Source of the DNA: Pseudomonadota bacterium
GTDB taxonomy: Bacteria > Pseudomonadota > Gammaproteobacteria > Burkholderiales > Burkholderiaceae_C
Reading direction: 5' to 3'
DNA length: 64,000 nucleotides
Assembly (NCBI GenBank): GCA_020161065.1
Contig: JAIUPH010000004.1
Coordinates: 24,021 to 88,020 of the forward strand
A program made the translations under genes and the position numbers. Positions within the stretch are counted from its first letter, which is position 1. Each line of letters starts with the position of its first letter. This document shows positions 43,267 through 53,672 of the stretch, piece by piece. The notes under the pieces are model-generated. The model did no database searches, was not told the origin of the DNA, and saw nothing but the letters and a program-made list of their open reading frames with translations.

Positions 43267-44145
43267 GTGCTGGCGCCCGCCATCAGCAATGCGCTGACCA
43301 TCGACGTCGAGGACTACTTCCAGGTCTCGGCCTTCGCGCCGTACATCGCGCGCGGCGACTGGGAGCAGCGCGAGTGCCGCGTCGAGGCCAACGTGCAGCG
43401 CATCCTGGCGCTGCTGGCCGAGCGGCAGACCCGCGCCACCTTCTTCACGCTGGGCTGGGTGGCCGAGCGCTACCCCAAGCTGGTGCGCGACATCGTCGCC
43501 GGCGGCCACGAACTGGCCAGCCACGGCTACGGCCACCAGCGTGCCAGCGACCTGGACCACGCCGCCTTCCGCGAAGACGTGCTGCGCGCCAAGCGCGTGC
43601 TGGAAGACGTGGGCGGCGTCGCCGTCAAGGGCTACCGCGCGCCGAGCTTCTCGATCGGCAAGGACAACCTCTGGGCGCTGAACACGCTGCTGGAGACGGG
43701 GCACCAGTACAGCTCCAGCATCTACCCGATCGCGCACGACCACTACGGCATGCCCGACGCGCCGCGCTTTGCGCACCGCACCGCGCAAGGGCTGCTGGAG
43801 ATTCCGGTCACCACGCTGCGCCTGTTCCAGCGCAACCTGCCGTCCAGCGGCGGCGGCTACTTCCGGCTGCTGCCGTACGGCGTGTCGAAGTGGATGATCC
43901 GGCGCGTCAACCGGCTCGAAGGCGAGAGCGCCATCTTCTACTTTCACCCCTGGGAGATCGATGCCGGCCAGCCGCGCATTGCCGGCATCGACGCCAAGAC
44001 GCGCTTCCGTCACTACGTCAACATCGAGCGCAACGAGCACAAGCTGCGCCGCCTGCTCGACGATTTCCGTTGGGGGCGGATGGATGACATTTTTCTCGGC
44101 CGGCAGCCGCTGCCGTCGCCGCCCGTCCTCGCAAATGCGGTGTGA
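43267..44145 (+). CDS. XrtA-associated polysaccharide deacetylase
   Basis: NodB-type carbohydrate esterase 4 family enzyme of 292 residues, expected to remove N-acetyl groups from polymer sugars. It has the acidic motif TIDVEDYF (Asp13, Asp16) and the metal-binding His86 and His90 (ASHGYGH). Later motifs are GYRAPSFSIG and FYFHPWEID. No signal peptide is visible, so action in the cytoplasm or on lipid-linked intermediates is possible. GTG 43267 with GAGAGG upstream is the chosen start. It matches the TIGR03006 family. Confidence 0.92.
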   Translation: MLAPAISNALTIDVEDYFQVSAFAPYIARGDWEQRECRVEANVQRILALLAERQTRATFFTLGWVAERYPKLVRDIVAGGHELASHGYGHQRASDLDHAAFREDVLRAKRVLEDVGGVAVKGYRAPSFSIGKDNLWALNTLLETGHQYSSSIYPIAHDHYGMPDAPRFAHRTAQGLLEIPVTTLRLFQRNLPSSGGGYFRLLPYGVSKWMIRRVNRLEGESAIFYFHPWEIDAGQPRIAGIDAKTRFRHYVNIERNEHKLRRLLDDFRWGRMDDIFLGRQPLPSPPVLANAV

Positions 44146-45204
44146 TTGCAAGCCGTGCCGAACAACGCCGTTTCCATCAGCCGACTCGACCTGAACGATG
44201 CCTCCGGCCACGCGGCCTGGGACGCCTACGTCATGCGCGCGCCGGCGGCCACCTTCTTCCACCGCGCCGGCTGGCAGCGTGTGCTGAAGCAGGTCTTCCG
44301 CCACGACACCCACTTTCTGAAGGCCGAGCGCGAGGGCCGCATCGTCGGCGTGCTGCCGCTGGCGCACGTCAAGAGCTTCCTGTTCGGCAGTTCGCTCACC
44401 AGCCTGCCCTTCGCCGTCTACGGCGGCGTGGTGGCCGACGACGAAGCCGCGGCCACGGCGCTGGAAGCCGAAAGCCAGCGCCTCGCGCAGCGGCTTGGCG
44501 TGCAGCATCTGGAGATGCGCAACCTCGAGCCGCGCCACGCCGACTGGCCCAAGCAGGACCTGTACGTCACCTTCCGCAAGGACATCCTGCCCGAGGAAGA
44601 AGCCAACCTGCTGGCCATTCCGCGCAAGCAGCGCGCGATGGTCCGCAAAGGCATCAAGAACGGCCTGCAAAGCCGGCTCGACGACGACGTCGACCGCTTC
44701 TTCGCGCTCTACGCCGACAACGTGCACCGCCACGGCACGCCGGCCATGCCCAAGCGCTACTTCCGCGCGCTGCGGCAGGCCTTCGGCCGCGACTGCGAGG
44801 TGCTCACCGTCAGCGCCGCCGACGGCCGGCCGCTGTCCAGCGTGATGAGCTTTTACTTCCGCGACGAAGTGCTGCCCTACTACGCCGGCGACGACGAAGC
44901 GGCGCGCGAGCTGGCCGCCAACGACTTCAAGTACTGGGAACTGATGCGCCTGGCCTGCGCGCGCGGCATCAAGGTCTTCGACTACGGCCGCAGCAAGCAG
45001 GGCACCGGCTCGTTCTCGTTCAAGAAGAACTGGGGCTTCGAGCCCAAGCCGCTGCACTACGAATACTGCCTCTACAAGCGTGACTCGGTGCCCCAGAACA
45101 ATCCGAACAACGCCAAATTCAAGCTGCTGATCGAGACCTGGCGCCGCATGCCCATCGGCATGGCCAACTGGCTGGGGCCGCACATCGTGCGCAGCCTGGG
45201 GTGA
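44146..45204 (+). CDS. FemAB-family XrtA-associated acyltransferase-like protein
   Basis: GNAT-fold FemAB-like protein of 352 residues. Visible features are FHRAGWQRVLKQVF, LPLAHVKSFLFG, KQRAMVRKGIKNGLQ and a C-terminal FDYGRSKQGTGSFSFKKNWGFEP. FemAB enzymes transfer aminoacyl groups; the exosortase-linked form (TIGR03019) has no proven substrate. The start is TTG 44146 right after the deacetylase TGA, or GTG 44155. Its stop overlaps the exosortase start. Confidence 0.92.
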   Translation: MQAVPNNAVSISRLDLNDASGHAAWDAYVMRAPAATFFHRAGWQRVLKQVFRHDTHFLKAEREGRIVGVLPLAHVKSFLFGSSLTSLPFAVYGGVVADDEAAATALEAESQRLAQRLGVQHLEMRNLEPRHADWPKQDLYVTFRKDILPEEEANLLAIPRKQRAMVRKGIKNGLQSRLDDDVDRFFALYADNVHRHGTPAMPKRYFRALRQAFGRDCEVLTVSAADGRPLSSVMSFYFRDEVLPYYAGDDEAARELAANDFKYWELMRLACARGIKVFDYGRSKQGTGSFSFKKNWGFEPKPLHYEYCLYKRDSVPQNNPNNAKFKLLIETWRRMPIGMANWLGPHIVRSLG

Positions 45205-46778
45205 AGGACAACATGGCCGCGCTTGCCGCTCCGATCGACGCCATCCCCAACGCACTGCGCCGGACGCTGCTGCTGCTGGCCGCGCTGGTGCTGGGCCTGC
45301 TGCTGCTGTTCCACGACACGGTGGCCGGCATGGTGGGCATCTGGTCGCGCTCCGACACCTTCGCCCACGGCTTCCTGGTGCTGCCGATCTCGCTGTGGCT
45401 GATCTGGCGCGACCGCGATCGCTTGCTGCCGCTGCAGCCGCGGCCCAGCCTGCCCTGGCTGCTGCCGATGGCCCTGGCCGCGCTGGCCTGGCTGCTGGGC
45501 GACGTGGCCGGCGTCAACGCGCTGTCGCAGTTTGCGCTGGTGGCGATGATCGTCATCGCCGTGCCGCTGAGCCTGGGCTGGCCGATGACGCGGGCCATGC
45601 TGTTCCCGCTGCTGTTCCTGTTCTTCAGCGTACCGGTCGGCGAGTTCCTGCTGCCGCTGCTGATGGAGCGCACGGCCGACTTCACGGTGGCGGCGCTGCG
45701 GCTTTCGGGCATTCCGGTGTTCCGCGAAGGCCTGCAGTTCGTGATTCCCAGCGGCAACTGGTCGGTGGTGGAGGCCTGCTCGGGCGTGCGCTACCTGATC
45801 GCCTCGTTGATGGTGGGCTCGCTGTTCGCCTACCTCAACTACCAGTCGCTGGGCAAGCGCCTGGTCTTCGTCGGCGTGTCCATCGTCGTGCCCATCGTGG
45901 CCAACTGGATCCGCGCCTACATGATCGTGATGCTGGGCCACCTGTCCAACAACCGCATCGCCACCGGCGTCGACCACATCGTCTACGGCTGGGTGTTCTT
46001 CGGCATCGTGATCATGATCATGTTCATGATCGGCGCGCGCTGGGCCGAGCCCGACCGGCCGCGGCTGGCGGCGCCGGCCGCCGGCACGGTGTCCGGCGGC
46101 GCTTCGGCTTCGCGGCAGTTCACGGCGCTGGGCCTGGCGCTGCTGATCGCGGCGCTGCCCGTGGTGGCGGCGCACGGCATGCGCAGCCAGGTGGCGCAGG
46201 CGCCGGTGACGCTGCCCTCGCCGGTGGTCGCCGGGCAGGCAGGCTGGACGGCGACGGCCGATGCCGCCGACTGGCAGCCCGTCTTCCACGGCGCTGCCGC
46301 GCAAAGCCACGTGCTCTATCGCCGCGGCGACCAGGTCGTCGGCGTCTACGTCGGCTACTACCGCAATCAGGATCGCGAGCGCAAGCTCGTCAGCTCGATC
46401 AACGTGCTGGTGCCGTCGAACCATCCGATCTGGAACGCGGTTGGCCAGTCGCAGCAGGCGCTTCGCGTCGGCGATGCCGAGGTCGACTGGCGCAGCACCC
46501 ACCTGCTGGGCGCCACCGGCGGCGTGTCCGCGCCGCGCCGGCACCGCAGCGTCTGGCAGACCTTTTGGGTCGACGACCGCTTCACGCCCAGCGACGTGCA
46601 GGCCAAGCTGTCGGGCATGACGGGGCTGCTGGCCGGCCATGGCGACGATGGCGCGGTGATCATCCTGCACACCGACCTGGCGCCCGAGGAGGGCGGCAAC
46701 CGCCTGCTGGCTGAGTTCGCCCAGGCCCACCTGCCACCCTTGCACGATGCGCTGCGGCGCGCGCGTGCGGCGCGCTGA
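45201..46778 (+). CDS. xrtA: Exosortase A fused to EpsI-like domain
   Basis: Integral membrane cysteine transpeptidase of 525 residues that cleaves PEP-CTERM signals. About eight helices (20-275) carry the catalytic Cys193 (VEACSGVRYL), Arg238 (ANWIRAY) and His259 (GVDHIVYGW). Residues about 310-525 form a periplasmic EpsI domain (YVGYYRNQDRERKLVSSINV), which in other systems is a separate gene. Its only clear substrate in this window is the protein encoded at 27820; the VPxPP-tailed protein at 27 may be another. GTG 45201 overlaps the upstream TGA; ATG 45213 is the alternative. Confidence 0.95.
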   Translation: MKDNMAALAAPIDAIPNALRRTLLLLAALVLGLLLLFHDTVAGMVGIWSRSDTFAHGFLVLPISLWLIWRDRDRLLPLQPRPSLPWLLPMALAALAWLLGDVAGVNALSQFALVAMIVIAVPLSLGWPMTRAMLFPLLFLFFSVPVGEFLLPLLMERTADFTVAALRLSGIPVFREGLQFVIPSGNWSVVEACSGVRYLIASLMVGSLFAYLNYQSLGKRLVFVGVSIVVPIVANWIRAYMIVMLGHLSNNRIATGVDHIVYGWVFFGIVIMIMFMIGARWAEPDRPRLAAPAAGTVSGGASASRQFTALGLALLIAALPVVAAHGMRSQVAQAPVTLPSPVVAGQAGWTATADAADWQPVFHGAAAQSHVLYRRGDQVVGVYVGYYRNQDRERKLVSSINVLVPSNHPIWNAVGQSQQALRVGDAEVDWRSTHLLGATGGVSAPRRHRSVWQTFWVDDRFTPSDVQAKLSGMTGLLAGHGDDGAVIILHTDLAPEEGGNRLLAEFAQAHLPPLHDALRRARAAR

Positions 46779-46817
46779 CGCCTCTTTCGCTTTTCTTTCC
46801 TTCTGTCGCCACCACTC

Positions 46818-48098
<1,281 letters not shown>

Positions 48099-48114
48099 GC
48101 CCGTGGGGCCGGCG

Positions 48115-49245
48115 ATGACCGCCGGGGCCGCCAAGCCCCTGGTCGCGCACGTGGTCTACCGCTTCGACGTCGGCGGGTTGGAGAACGGCGTCGTCAACCT
48201 GATCAACCGCATGACCGACTGGCGGCACGTGGTGATCGCGTTGACCGAAGCCGTGCCGGCGTTCTGCGCGCGCGTGCACAACCCCGAGGCGCGTTTCGTC
48301 TCGCTGCACAAGCCGGCGGGCCACGGCGTCAAGCTCTACCCGGCGATGCTGGCGCAATTGCGGCAATGGCGGCCGCAGGTCGTGCACACGCGCAACCTGG
48401 CGGCGCTGGAGATGCAGGTGCCGGCTTGGTGGGCCGGCGTGCCGCTGCGCGTGCACGGCGAGCATGGGCGCGACGCGCACGACGTCGACGGCACGATGCG
48501 GCGGTACCAATGGCTGCGGCGCTCCTACCGCCCCTTCGTGCACCACTGGGTGGCGCTGTCGCGCGACCTCGCGGCCTATCTGGAGCAGGCCGTCGGCGTG
48601 CCGCGGCGGCGCATCAGCCAGATCTACAACGGCGTCGACAGCGAACGCTTCGCGCCGGTGCCGGCGCGGCAGCCGATCGACGGCAGCCCGTTCAACGACC
48701 CCGCGTTGTGCCTGGTGGGCACCGTCGGCCGCATGCAGACGGTGAAGGCGCAGCCGTTGCTGGTCAAGGCCTTCGCGCGCGCGCTGGCGCTGCAACCGGC
48801 GCTGCGCGAGCGCCTGCGCCTGGTGCTGGTGGGCGACGGCCCACTGCGTGCCGAGTGCGAAGCCTTGCTCGACGCCGCACACCTGCGGCCGCTGGCCTGG
48901 CTGGCCGGCGAGCGCGGCGACGTGCCGGCGGTGATGCGCGGGCTGGATGTCTTTGCGCTGCCCTCGCTGGCCGAAGGCATCTCGAACACCGTGCTCGAAG
49001 CGATGGCCAGCGGGCTGCCGGTCATCGCCACCGACGTCGGCGGCAATGCCGATCTGGTGACCGATGGTGAGAGCGGCAACATCGTGCCGCCCGGCGATGT
49101 CGATGCATTGGCCGCGGCCTTGCTGCAGTGGTCGGCCGATCCGGCACAGCGCCGCGAGGCCGGGCGCCGGGGCCGGGCGGCCGTGGAACAGCGCTTCAGC
49201 CTGCCGGCGATGGTGGATGCCTATCGCCGCGTGTACGAACGCTAG
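48115..49245 (+). CDS. XrtA-associated GT4 glycosyltransferase
   Basis: Glycosyltransferase of 376 residues with two Rossmann-like domains. N-terminal VVYRFDVGGLENGVVNLINRM and the C-terminal nucleotide-sugar site PSLAEGISNTVLEAMASGLPV (E-x7-E) mark the retaining GT4 class. It fits the exosortase-linked family TIGR03088. ATG 48115 is favoured over GTG 48103. The 146 bp to the next gene hold nothing recognisable. The donor sugar is unknown. Confidence 0.91.
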   Translation: MTAGAAKPLVAHVVYRFDVGGLENGVVNLINRMTDWRHVVIALTEAVPAFCARVHNPEARFVSLHKPAGHGVKLYPAMLAQLRQWRPQVVHTRNLAALEMQVPAWWAGVPLRVHGEHGRDAHDVDGTMRRYQWLRRSYRPFVHHWVALSRDLAAYLEQAVGVPRRRISQIYNGVDSERFAPVPARQPIDGSPFNDPALCLVGTVGRMQTVKAQPLLVKAFARALALQPALRERLRLVLVGDGPLRAECEALLDAAHLRPLAWLAGERGDVPAVMRGLDVFALPSLAEGISNTVLEAMASGLPVIATDVGGNADLVTDGESGNIVPPGDVDALAAALLQWSADPAQRREAGRRGRAAVEQRFSLPAMVDAYRRVYER

Positions 49246-49391
49246 GCGTGTGGCGGAAGTCATGGCGTTTCGCGCCTTGTTCGGCCGCCGGCGGCGCCCA
49301 GGCCCGGCGCTGAACTAGCATCCTGCAGATTCGGGCGCTGCGGCCGCACGGCACGTCTGCCCGACGACGATCGATCGGAGCAACCACCACC

Positions 49392-51344
49392 ATGTGCGGC
49401 ATCACCGGCCTCTTCGACACCCGAGGCAAGCGCCCCGTCGACGACGGCATCCTGCGCCGCATGAACGCCTCGCAGGCCCACCGCGGGCCCGACGAAGGCA
49501 GCCTGCACATCGAGCCCGGCGTCGGCTTCGGCCATCGGCGCTTGTCGATCATCGACGTCTCCACCGGCCAGCAGCCGCTGTTCAACGAGGACGGCTCGGT
49601 GGTCATCGTCTTCAACGGCGAGATCTACAACTACCAGGAACTGATCCCCGAGTTGCAGGCGCTGGGCTACGTCTTTCGCACCAAGAGCGACACCGAGTGC
49701 ATCGTGCACGCCTGGGAAGCCTGGGGCGAAGACTGCGTCAAGCGCCTGCGCGGCATGTTCGCCTTCGTGATCTGGGACCGCAACCGGCAGACCCTGTTCA
49801 TGGCGCGCGACCGCCTGGGCGTCAAGCCGCTGTACTACGCGCTGCTCGACGACGGCACGTTGCTGTTCGGCTCCGAGCTGAAGTCGCTGCTGGCCCATGG
49901 CGCTTTGAGCCGCGAGATCGACCCGCTGGCGCTGGAAGAGTATTTCGCGCTCGGCTACGTGGCCGAGCCGCGCACCGTGTTCCGCCGCGCGCGCAAGCTG
50001 TCGCCGGGACACAGCCTGCTGGTGCGCCACGGCCAGCCGCTGGCCGAGCCGCGCGAGTTCTGGGACGTGCGCTTCACGCTCGACAACCCCATGAGCGCCG
50101 CCGATGCCCAGGCCGAGCTGGTGCACCGGCTGAAGGAATCGGTGCGCCTGCGCATGATTTCCGAGGTGCCGCTCGGCGCCTTCCTGTCGGGCGGCGTCGA
50201 TTCCAGCGCCGTGGTGGCGATGATGGCCGGCCAGTCCGACGGGCCCGTCAACACCTGCTCGATCGCCTTCGACGACCCCGCCTTCAACGAGAGCGAGTTC
50301 GCGCAGATGGTGGCCGACCGCTACCACACCAACCACCGCGTGGAGACGGTCAAGAGCGACGACTTCGACCTCATCGACACGCTGGCGCGGCTGTACGACG
50401 AGCCCTATGCCGACAGCTCGGCGATCCCCACCTACCGCGTCTGCCAGCTGGCGCGCAAGCACGTCACGGTGGCCTTGTCGGGCGACGGCGGCGACGAGAT
50501 GTTCGGCGGCTACCGCCGCTACCGCCTGCACCTGATGGAAGAGCGCATGCGCGCGGCCTTGCCCGCAGGGCTGCGGCGGCCGCTGTTCGGGCTGCTGGGC
50601 CGCGTCTACCCCAAGGCCGACTGGGCGCCGCGCGTGCTGCGCGCCAAGACCACCTTCGAAGGCATGGCGCGCAGCGCAGTCGAGGCTTACTTCCATTCGG
50701 TGTCCATCCTGCGCGGGCCGATGCGCCAGCAGCTCTTCAGCAACGCGCTCAAGCGCGAGCTGGCCGGCTACGATGCGCTGCAGCTCTTCGAGCGCCACGC
50801 CGCGCGCGCCGGTACCGACGACGCGCTGGCGCTGATCCAGTACCTGGACATCAAGACCTACCTGGTTGGCGACATCAACACCAAGGTCGACCGCGCCAGC
50901 ATGGCACACAGCCTGGAGGTGCGCGAGCCGCTGATGGACCACCCGCTGGTCGAGTGGCTGGCCACGCTGCCTTCGTCGCAGAAGATCGTCGGCCAGGAAG
51001 GCAAGCACCTGTTCAAGAAGGCGATGGAGCCGCACCTGCCGGCCGACGTGCTGTACCGGCCGAAGATGGGTTTCTCGGTGCCGCTGGCGCGCTGGTTCCG
51101 CGGCCCGCTGCGCCAGCGCGTGCGCGACGCCATCCTCGGCCCGCGGCTGGAGATGACCGGCTGGTTCAACCGCAACTACCTGCAGCACCTGGTGGACGCC
51201 CACCAGTCCGGCGCGCGCGACTACAGCGCGCCGCTGTGGACGCTGCTGATGTTCGAGGCCTTTCTGCGCAACGTGGTCGACCAGGCCAACGCGCCGCTGA
51301 CCGCCGCCGGCAGAGGGCGCGCCCTGCCTGCAGCCGTGAACTGA
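49392..51344 (+). CDS. XrtA-associated asparagine synthase-like amidotransferase
   Basis: Protein of 650 residues. The class II glutamine amidotransferase domain begins with the nucleophile Cys2 (MCGITGLF) and has FNGEIYNY. The synthase domain has the P-loop FLSGGVDSSAVV (about 265-275) and SGDGGDEMFGGYRRY. It should transfer amide nitrogen from Gln to an activated carboxylate, perhaps uronic acids of the polymer. It fits TIGR03108 of exosortase A loci. The start follows GGAGCAACC. Confidence 0.94.
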   Translation: MCGITGLFDTRGKRPVDDGILRRMNASQAHRGPDEGSLHIEPGVGFGHRRLSIIDVSTGQQPLFNEDGSVVIVFNGEIYNYQELIPELQALGYVFRTKSDTECIVHAWEAWGEDCVKRLRGMFAFVIWDRNRQTLFMARDRLGVKPLYYALLDDGTLLFGSELKSLLAHGALSREIDPLALEEYFALGYVAEPRTVFRRARKLSPGHSLLVRHGQPLAEPREFWDVRFTLDNPMSAADAQAELVHRLKESVRLRMISEVPLGAFLSGGVDSSAVVAMMAGQSDGPVNTCSIAFDDPAFNESEFAQMVADRYHTNHRVETVKSDDFDLIDTLARLYDEPYADSSAIPTYRVCQLARKHVTVALSGDGGDEMFGGYRRYRLHLMEERMRAALPAGLRRPLFGLLGRVYPKADWAPRVLRAKTTFEGMARSAVEAYFHSVSILRGPMRQQLFSNALKRELAGYDALQLFERHAARAGTDDALALIQYLDIKTYLVGDINTKVDRASMAHSLEVREPLMDHPLVEWLATLPSSQKIVGQEGKHLFKKAMEPHLPADVLYRPKMGFSVPLARWFRGPLRQRVRDAILGPRLEMTGWFNRNYLQHLVDAHQSGARDYSAPLWTLLMFEAFLRNVVDQANAPLTAAGRGRALPAAVN

Positions 51345-51364
51345 ACCCGACGGAGGTCTTGCAC

Positions 51365-52402
51365 TTGTCGACTCTCATCCGTGCCCGCGCGCCGCTGCGC
51401 CTGGGCCTTGCCGGCGGCGGCACCGATGTATCCCCCTACTGCGACGAGTTCGGCGGCTGGGTGCTCAATGCGACGCTCGACAAGTACGCCTACGCGATCA
51501 TCGAGACCGAGCCCGCCGACGGCGGGTTGTGCTTCGAGGCCGCCGACCGCGCCACGCGGTGGGCGGGCCCGCTCGCGGCGCAGGTGCCGCCGGATGGATC
51601 CGAGGCCTTGCACAAGGCCGTCTACAACCGCATCGTCCGCGAGTTCAATCGCGGCCAGCCGATCAGCCTGAAGCTCACCACGTTCTGCGATGCGCCGCCC
51701 GGCTCGGGGCTGGGTTCGTCGTCGACGCTGGTGGTGGCCATGCTCAAGGCCTTCCAGGAACTGCTGCGGCTGCCGCTGGGCGAATACGAGATCGCGCAAC
51801 TCGCGTTCGACATCGAGCGCAACGAGATGGGGCTCAGCGGCGGCAGCCAGGACCAGTACGCGGCGACGTTCGGCGGCTTCAACTTCATGGAGTTCTATGG
51901 CGGCGGCCGCGTCATCGTCAACCCGCTGCGCATCAAGAACTGGATCATCTCGGAGCTCGAGAGCTCGCTGGTGCTGTACTTCACCGGCATCTCGCGCGAG
52001 TCGGCGGGCATCATCGACGAACAGCGCCGCAACGTGACCACGCGCAACGAAGCGGCCATCCAGGCCATGCACGAGGTCAAGCAGGAAGCCCAGGCCATGA
52101 AGGAGGCGCTGCTCAAGGGCGACTTCGAGTTGTTGGCGCACTCGCTGCGGCAGTCGTGGGAAAGCAAGAAGCGCATGGCCGGCAGCGTCAGCAACTCGAC
52201 CATCGAGTCGGTGCTCGACCTGGCGATGAATGCCGGCGCACGCGCCGCCAAGGTGTCGGGCGCCGGCGGCGGCGGCTTCATGATGCTGCTGGTTGATCCG
52301 GTGCGACGCATGGAAGTCTTGCGCGCGCTGCAGAACTGCAGCGGCCAGACGCTGAGTTGCCAGTTCACCAAGCACGGAACACAAGGATGGACGATTCGAT
52401 GA
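51365..52402 (+). CDS. hddA: D-glycero-D-manno-heptose 7-phosphate kinase (HddA type)
   Basis: GHMP kinase of 345 residues that phosphorylates heptose 7-phosphate at C1. It has APLRLGLAGGGTDVSPYC at the N-terminus, the ATP loop PPGSGLGSSST, GLSGGSQDQYAAT, and C-terminal KVSGAGGGGFMM. The next three genes encode GmhA-, HddC- and GmhB-type enzymes, which supports HddA over other GHMP kinases. The start is TTG 51365 with CGGAGG eight bases upstream. Its TGA overlaps the next ATG. Confidence 0.9.
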   Translation: MSTLIRARAPLRLGLAGGGTDVSPYCDEFGGWVLNATLDKYAYAIIETEPADGGLCFEAADRATRWAGPLAAQVPPDGSEALHKAVYNRIVREFNRGQPISLKLTTFCDAPPGSGLGSSSTLVVAMLKAFQELLRLPLGEYEIAQLAFDIERNEMGLSGGSQDQYAATFGGFNFMEFYGGGRVIVNPLRIKNWIISELESSLVLYFTGISRESAGIIDEQRRNVTTRNEAAIQAMHEVKQEAQAMKEALLKGDFELLAHSLRQSWESKKRMAGSVSNSTIESVLDLAMNAGARAAKVSGAGGGGFMMLLVDPVRRMEVLRALQNCSGQTLSCQFTKHGTQGWTIR

Positions 52403-52980
52403 AGGCCTTCATTGCAGAGCAGCTTGCCGCCAGCCGACAGGTCGTTCAAGCCATGGCGGAAGACGCCGCGCTGTCGCAGGTGGTGCAGACGGCGGCCGAC
52501 GCCTGCGTCGCCGCGCTCAAGCGTGGCAACAAGATCCTGTTCGCCGGCAACGGCGGCAGTGCGGCCGATTCGCAGCACCTGGCGGGCGAACTGGTCAGCC
52601 GCTTCGCTTACGACCGGCCGGGGCTGCCGGCCTTCGCACTGACCACCGACACCTCGGTGCTGACGGCCATCGGCAACGACTACGGCTACGAAAAGCTGTT
52701 TGCCCGCCAGGTCCAGGCCGTGGGCCAGAAGGGCGACGTGCTGGTGGCGTTCTCGACCTCGGGCAAGTCGCCCAACATCCTGGCGGCGCTGCGCGAGGCC
52801 AGGTCGGCCGGCATCTACACGATCGGCATGACGGGCAACCGGGGCGACGCGATGGCCGCCGACTGCGATTGCCTGGTGCGGGTGCCGTCGTCGGAAACGC
52901 CGAAGATCCAGGAAGGCCACATCATGCTCGGCCACATTCTGTGCGGCCTCATCGAGGTGGCCTGCTTCCCGCGCGCGTAG
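52399..52980 (+). CDS. gmhA: Sedoheptulose 7-phosphate isomerase
   Basis: SIS-fold isomerase of 193 residues that forms D-glycero-D-manno-heptose 7-phosphate from sedoheptulose 7-phosphate. It has GNGGSAADSQHLAGELVSRF and SFSTSGKSPN-like AFSTSGKSPN, plus QEGHIMLGHILC near the C-terminus, all typical of GmhA. ATG 52399 overlaps the hddA stop (ATGA); ATG 52387 is in frame but has worse ribosome-binding-site spacing. It is the first step of the heptose pathway encoded here. Confidence 0.93.
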   Translation: MKAFIAEQLAASRQVVQAMAEDAALSQVVQTAADACVAALKRGNKILFAGNGGSAADSQHLAGELVSRFAYDRPGLPAFALTTDTSVLTAIGNDYGYEKLFARQVQAVGQKGDVLVAFSTSGKSPNILAALREARSAGIYTIGMTGNRGDAMAADCDCLVRVPSSETPKIQEGHIMLGHILCGLIEVACFPRA

Positions 52981-53672
52981 TGCAAGCCATCCTGTTGGCC
53001 GGCGGCCTCGGCACCAGGCTGCGCAGCGTCGTCGCCGACCGGCCCAAGGTGATGGCCGAGGTGGCCGGGAAGCCCTTCCTGGAACAACTGCTGTTGCGCC
53101 TCGCGGCGCAAGGCGTCGAGCGCGCCGTGCTCGCCGTGGGCTATCTGCGCGAGCAGATCGTGTCGCACTTCGGCGCGAGTTTCGCCGGCATGGAGATCGT
53201 CTATTCGATCGAAGAGACGCCGCTCGGTACCGGCGGCGCGATCCGGCAGGCACTGGGCGACGCCGGCGGCGCGCCCAGCTTCGTGCTCAACGCCGACACC
53301 TGGCTCGACTTCGACATGCGTGCGATGCTGCACGCGCATCGGGCCGATCGGGCGCGGCTCTCGATGGCGGTGCGCCAGGTGGCCGAGGTCGGCCGTTTCG
53401 GCGCGCTCGATGTCCGCGACGGCCATGTGCTCGGCTTCTTCGAAAAGGGTCGGCAGGGGCCGGGCGTGATCAACGCCGGGGTCTACCTGCTGCCGACCGA
53501 TGCGTTCCAGGGGCTGGATCTCCCGGCGCGCTTCTCGATCGAATCGGACTACCTGATGCCGCAAGTCGCTCGCCTGCGGCCGCTGGCCTTCGAGGTCAGC
53601 GGCGACTTCATCGACATCGGCTTGCCGGAGGACTACCGCCGGGCCCAGCGGCTCTTTGCCGAACGTGCTTGA
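52980..53672 (+). CDS. hddC: Heptose 1-phosphate nucleotidyltransferase (HddC type)
   Basis: Sugar-nucleotidyl transferase of 230 residues with the signature LLAGGLGTRLRSV and RPKVMAEVAGKPF, then LNADTWLDFD for metal binding and GDFIDIGLPEDY. Context with a GHMP heptose kinase and GmhB implies GDP-D-glycero-alpha-D-manno-heptose formation. The nucleotide (GTP) is inferred from the kinase type, since ADP-heptose synthesis uses bifunctional HldE. The start is GTG 52980 overlapping the TAG stop of gmhA. Confidence 0.88.
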   Translation: MQAILLAGGLGTRLRSVVADRPKVMAEVAGKPFLEQLLLRLAAQGVERAVLAVGYLREQIVSHFGASFAGMEIVYSIEETPLGTGGAIRQALGDAGGAPSFVLNADTWLDFDMRAMLHAHRADRARLSMAVRQVAEVGRFGALDVRDGHVLGFFEKGRQGPGVINAGVYLLPTDAFQGLDLPARFSIESDYLMPQVARLRPLAFEVSGDFIDIGLPEDYRRAQRLFAERA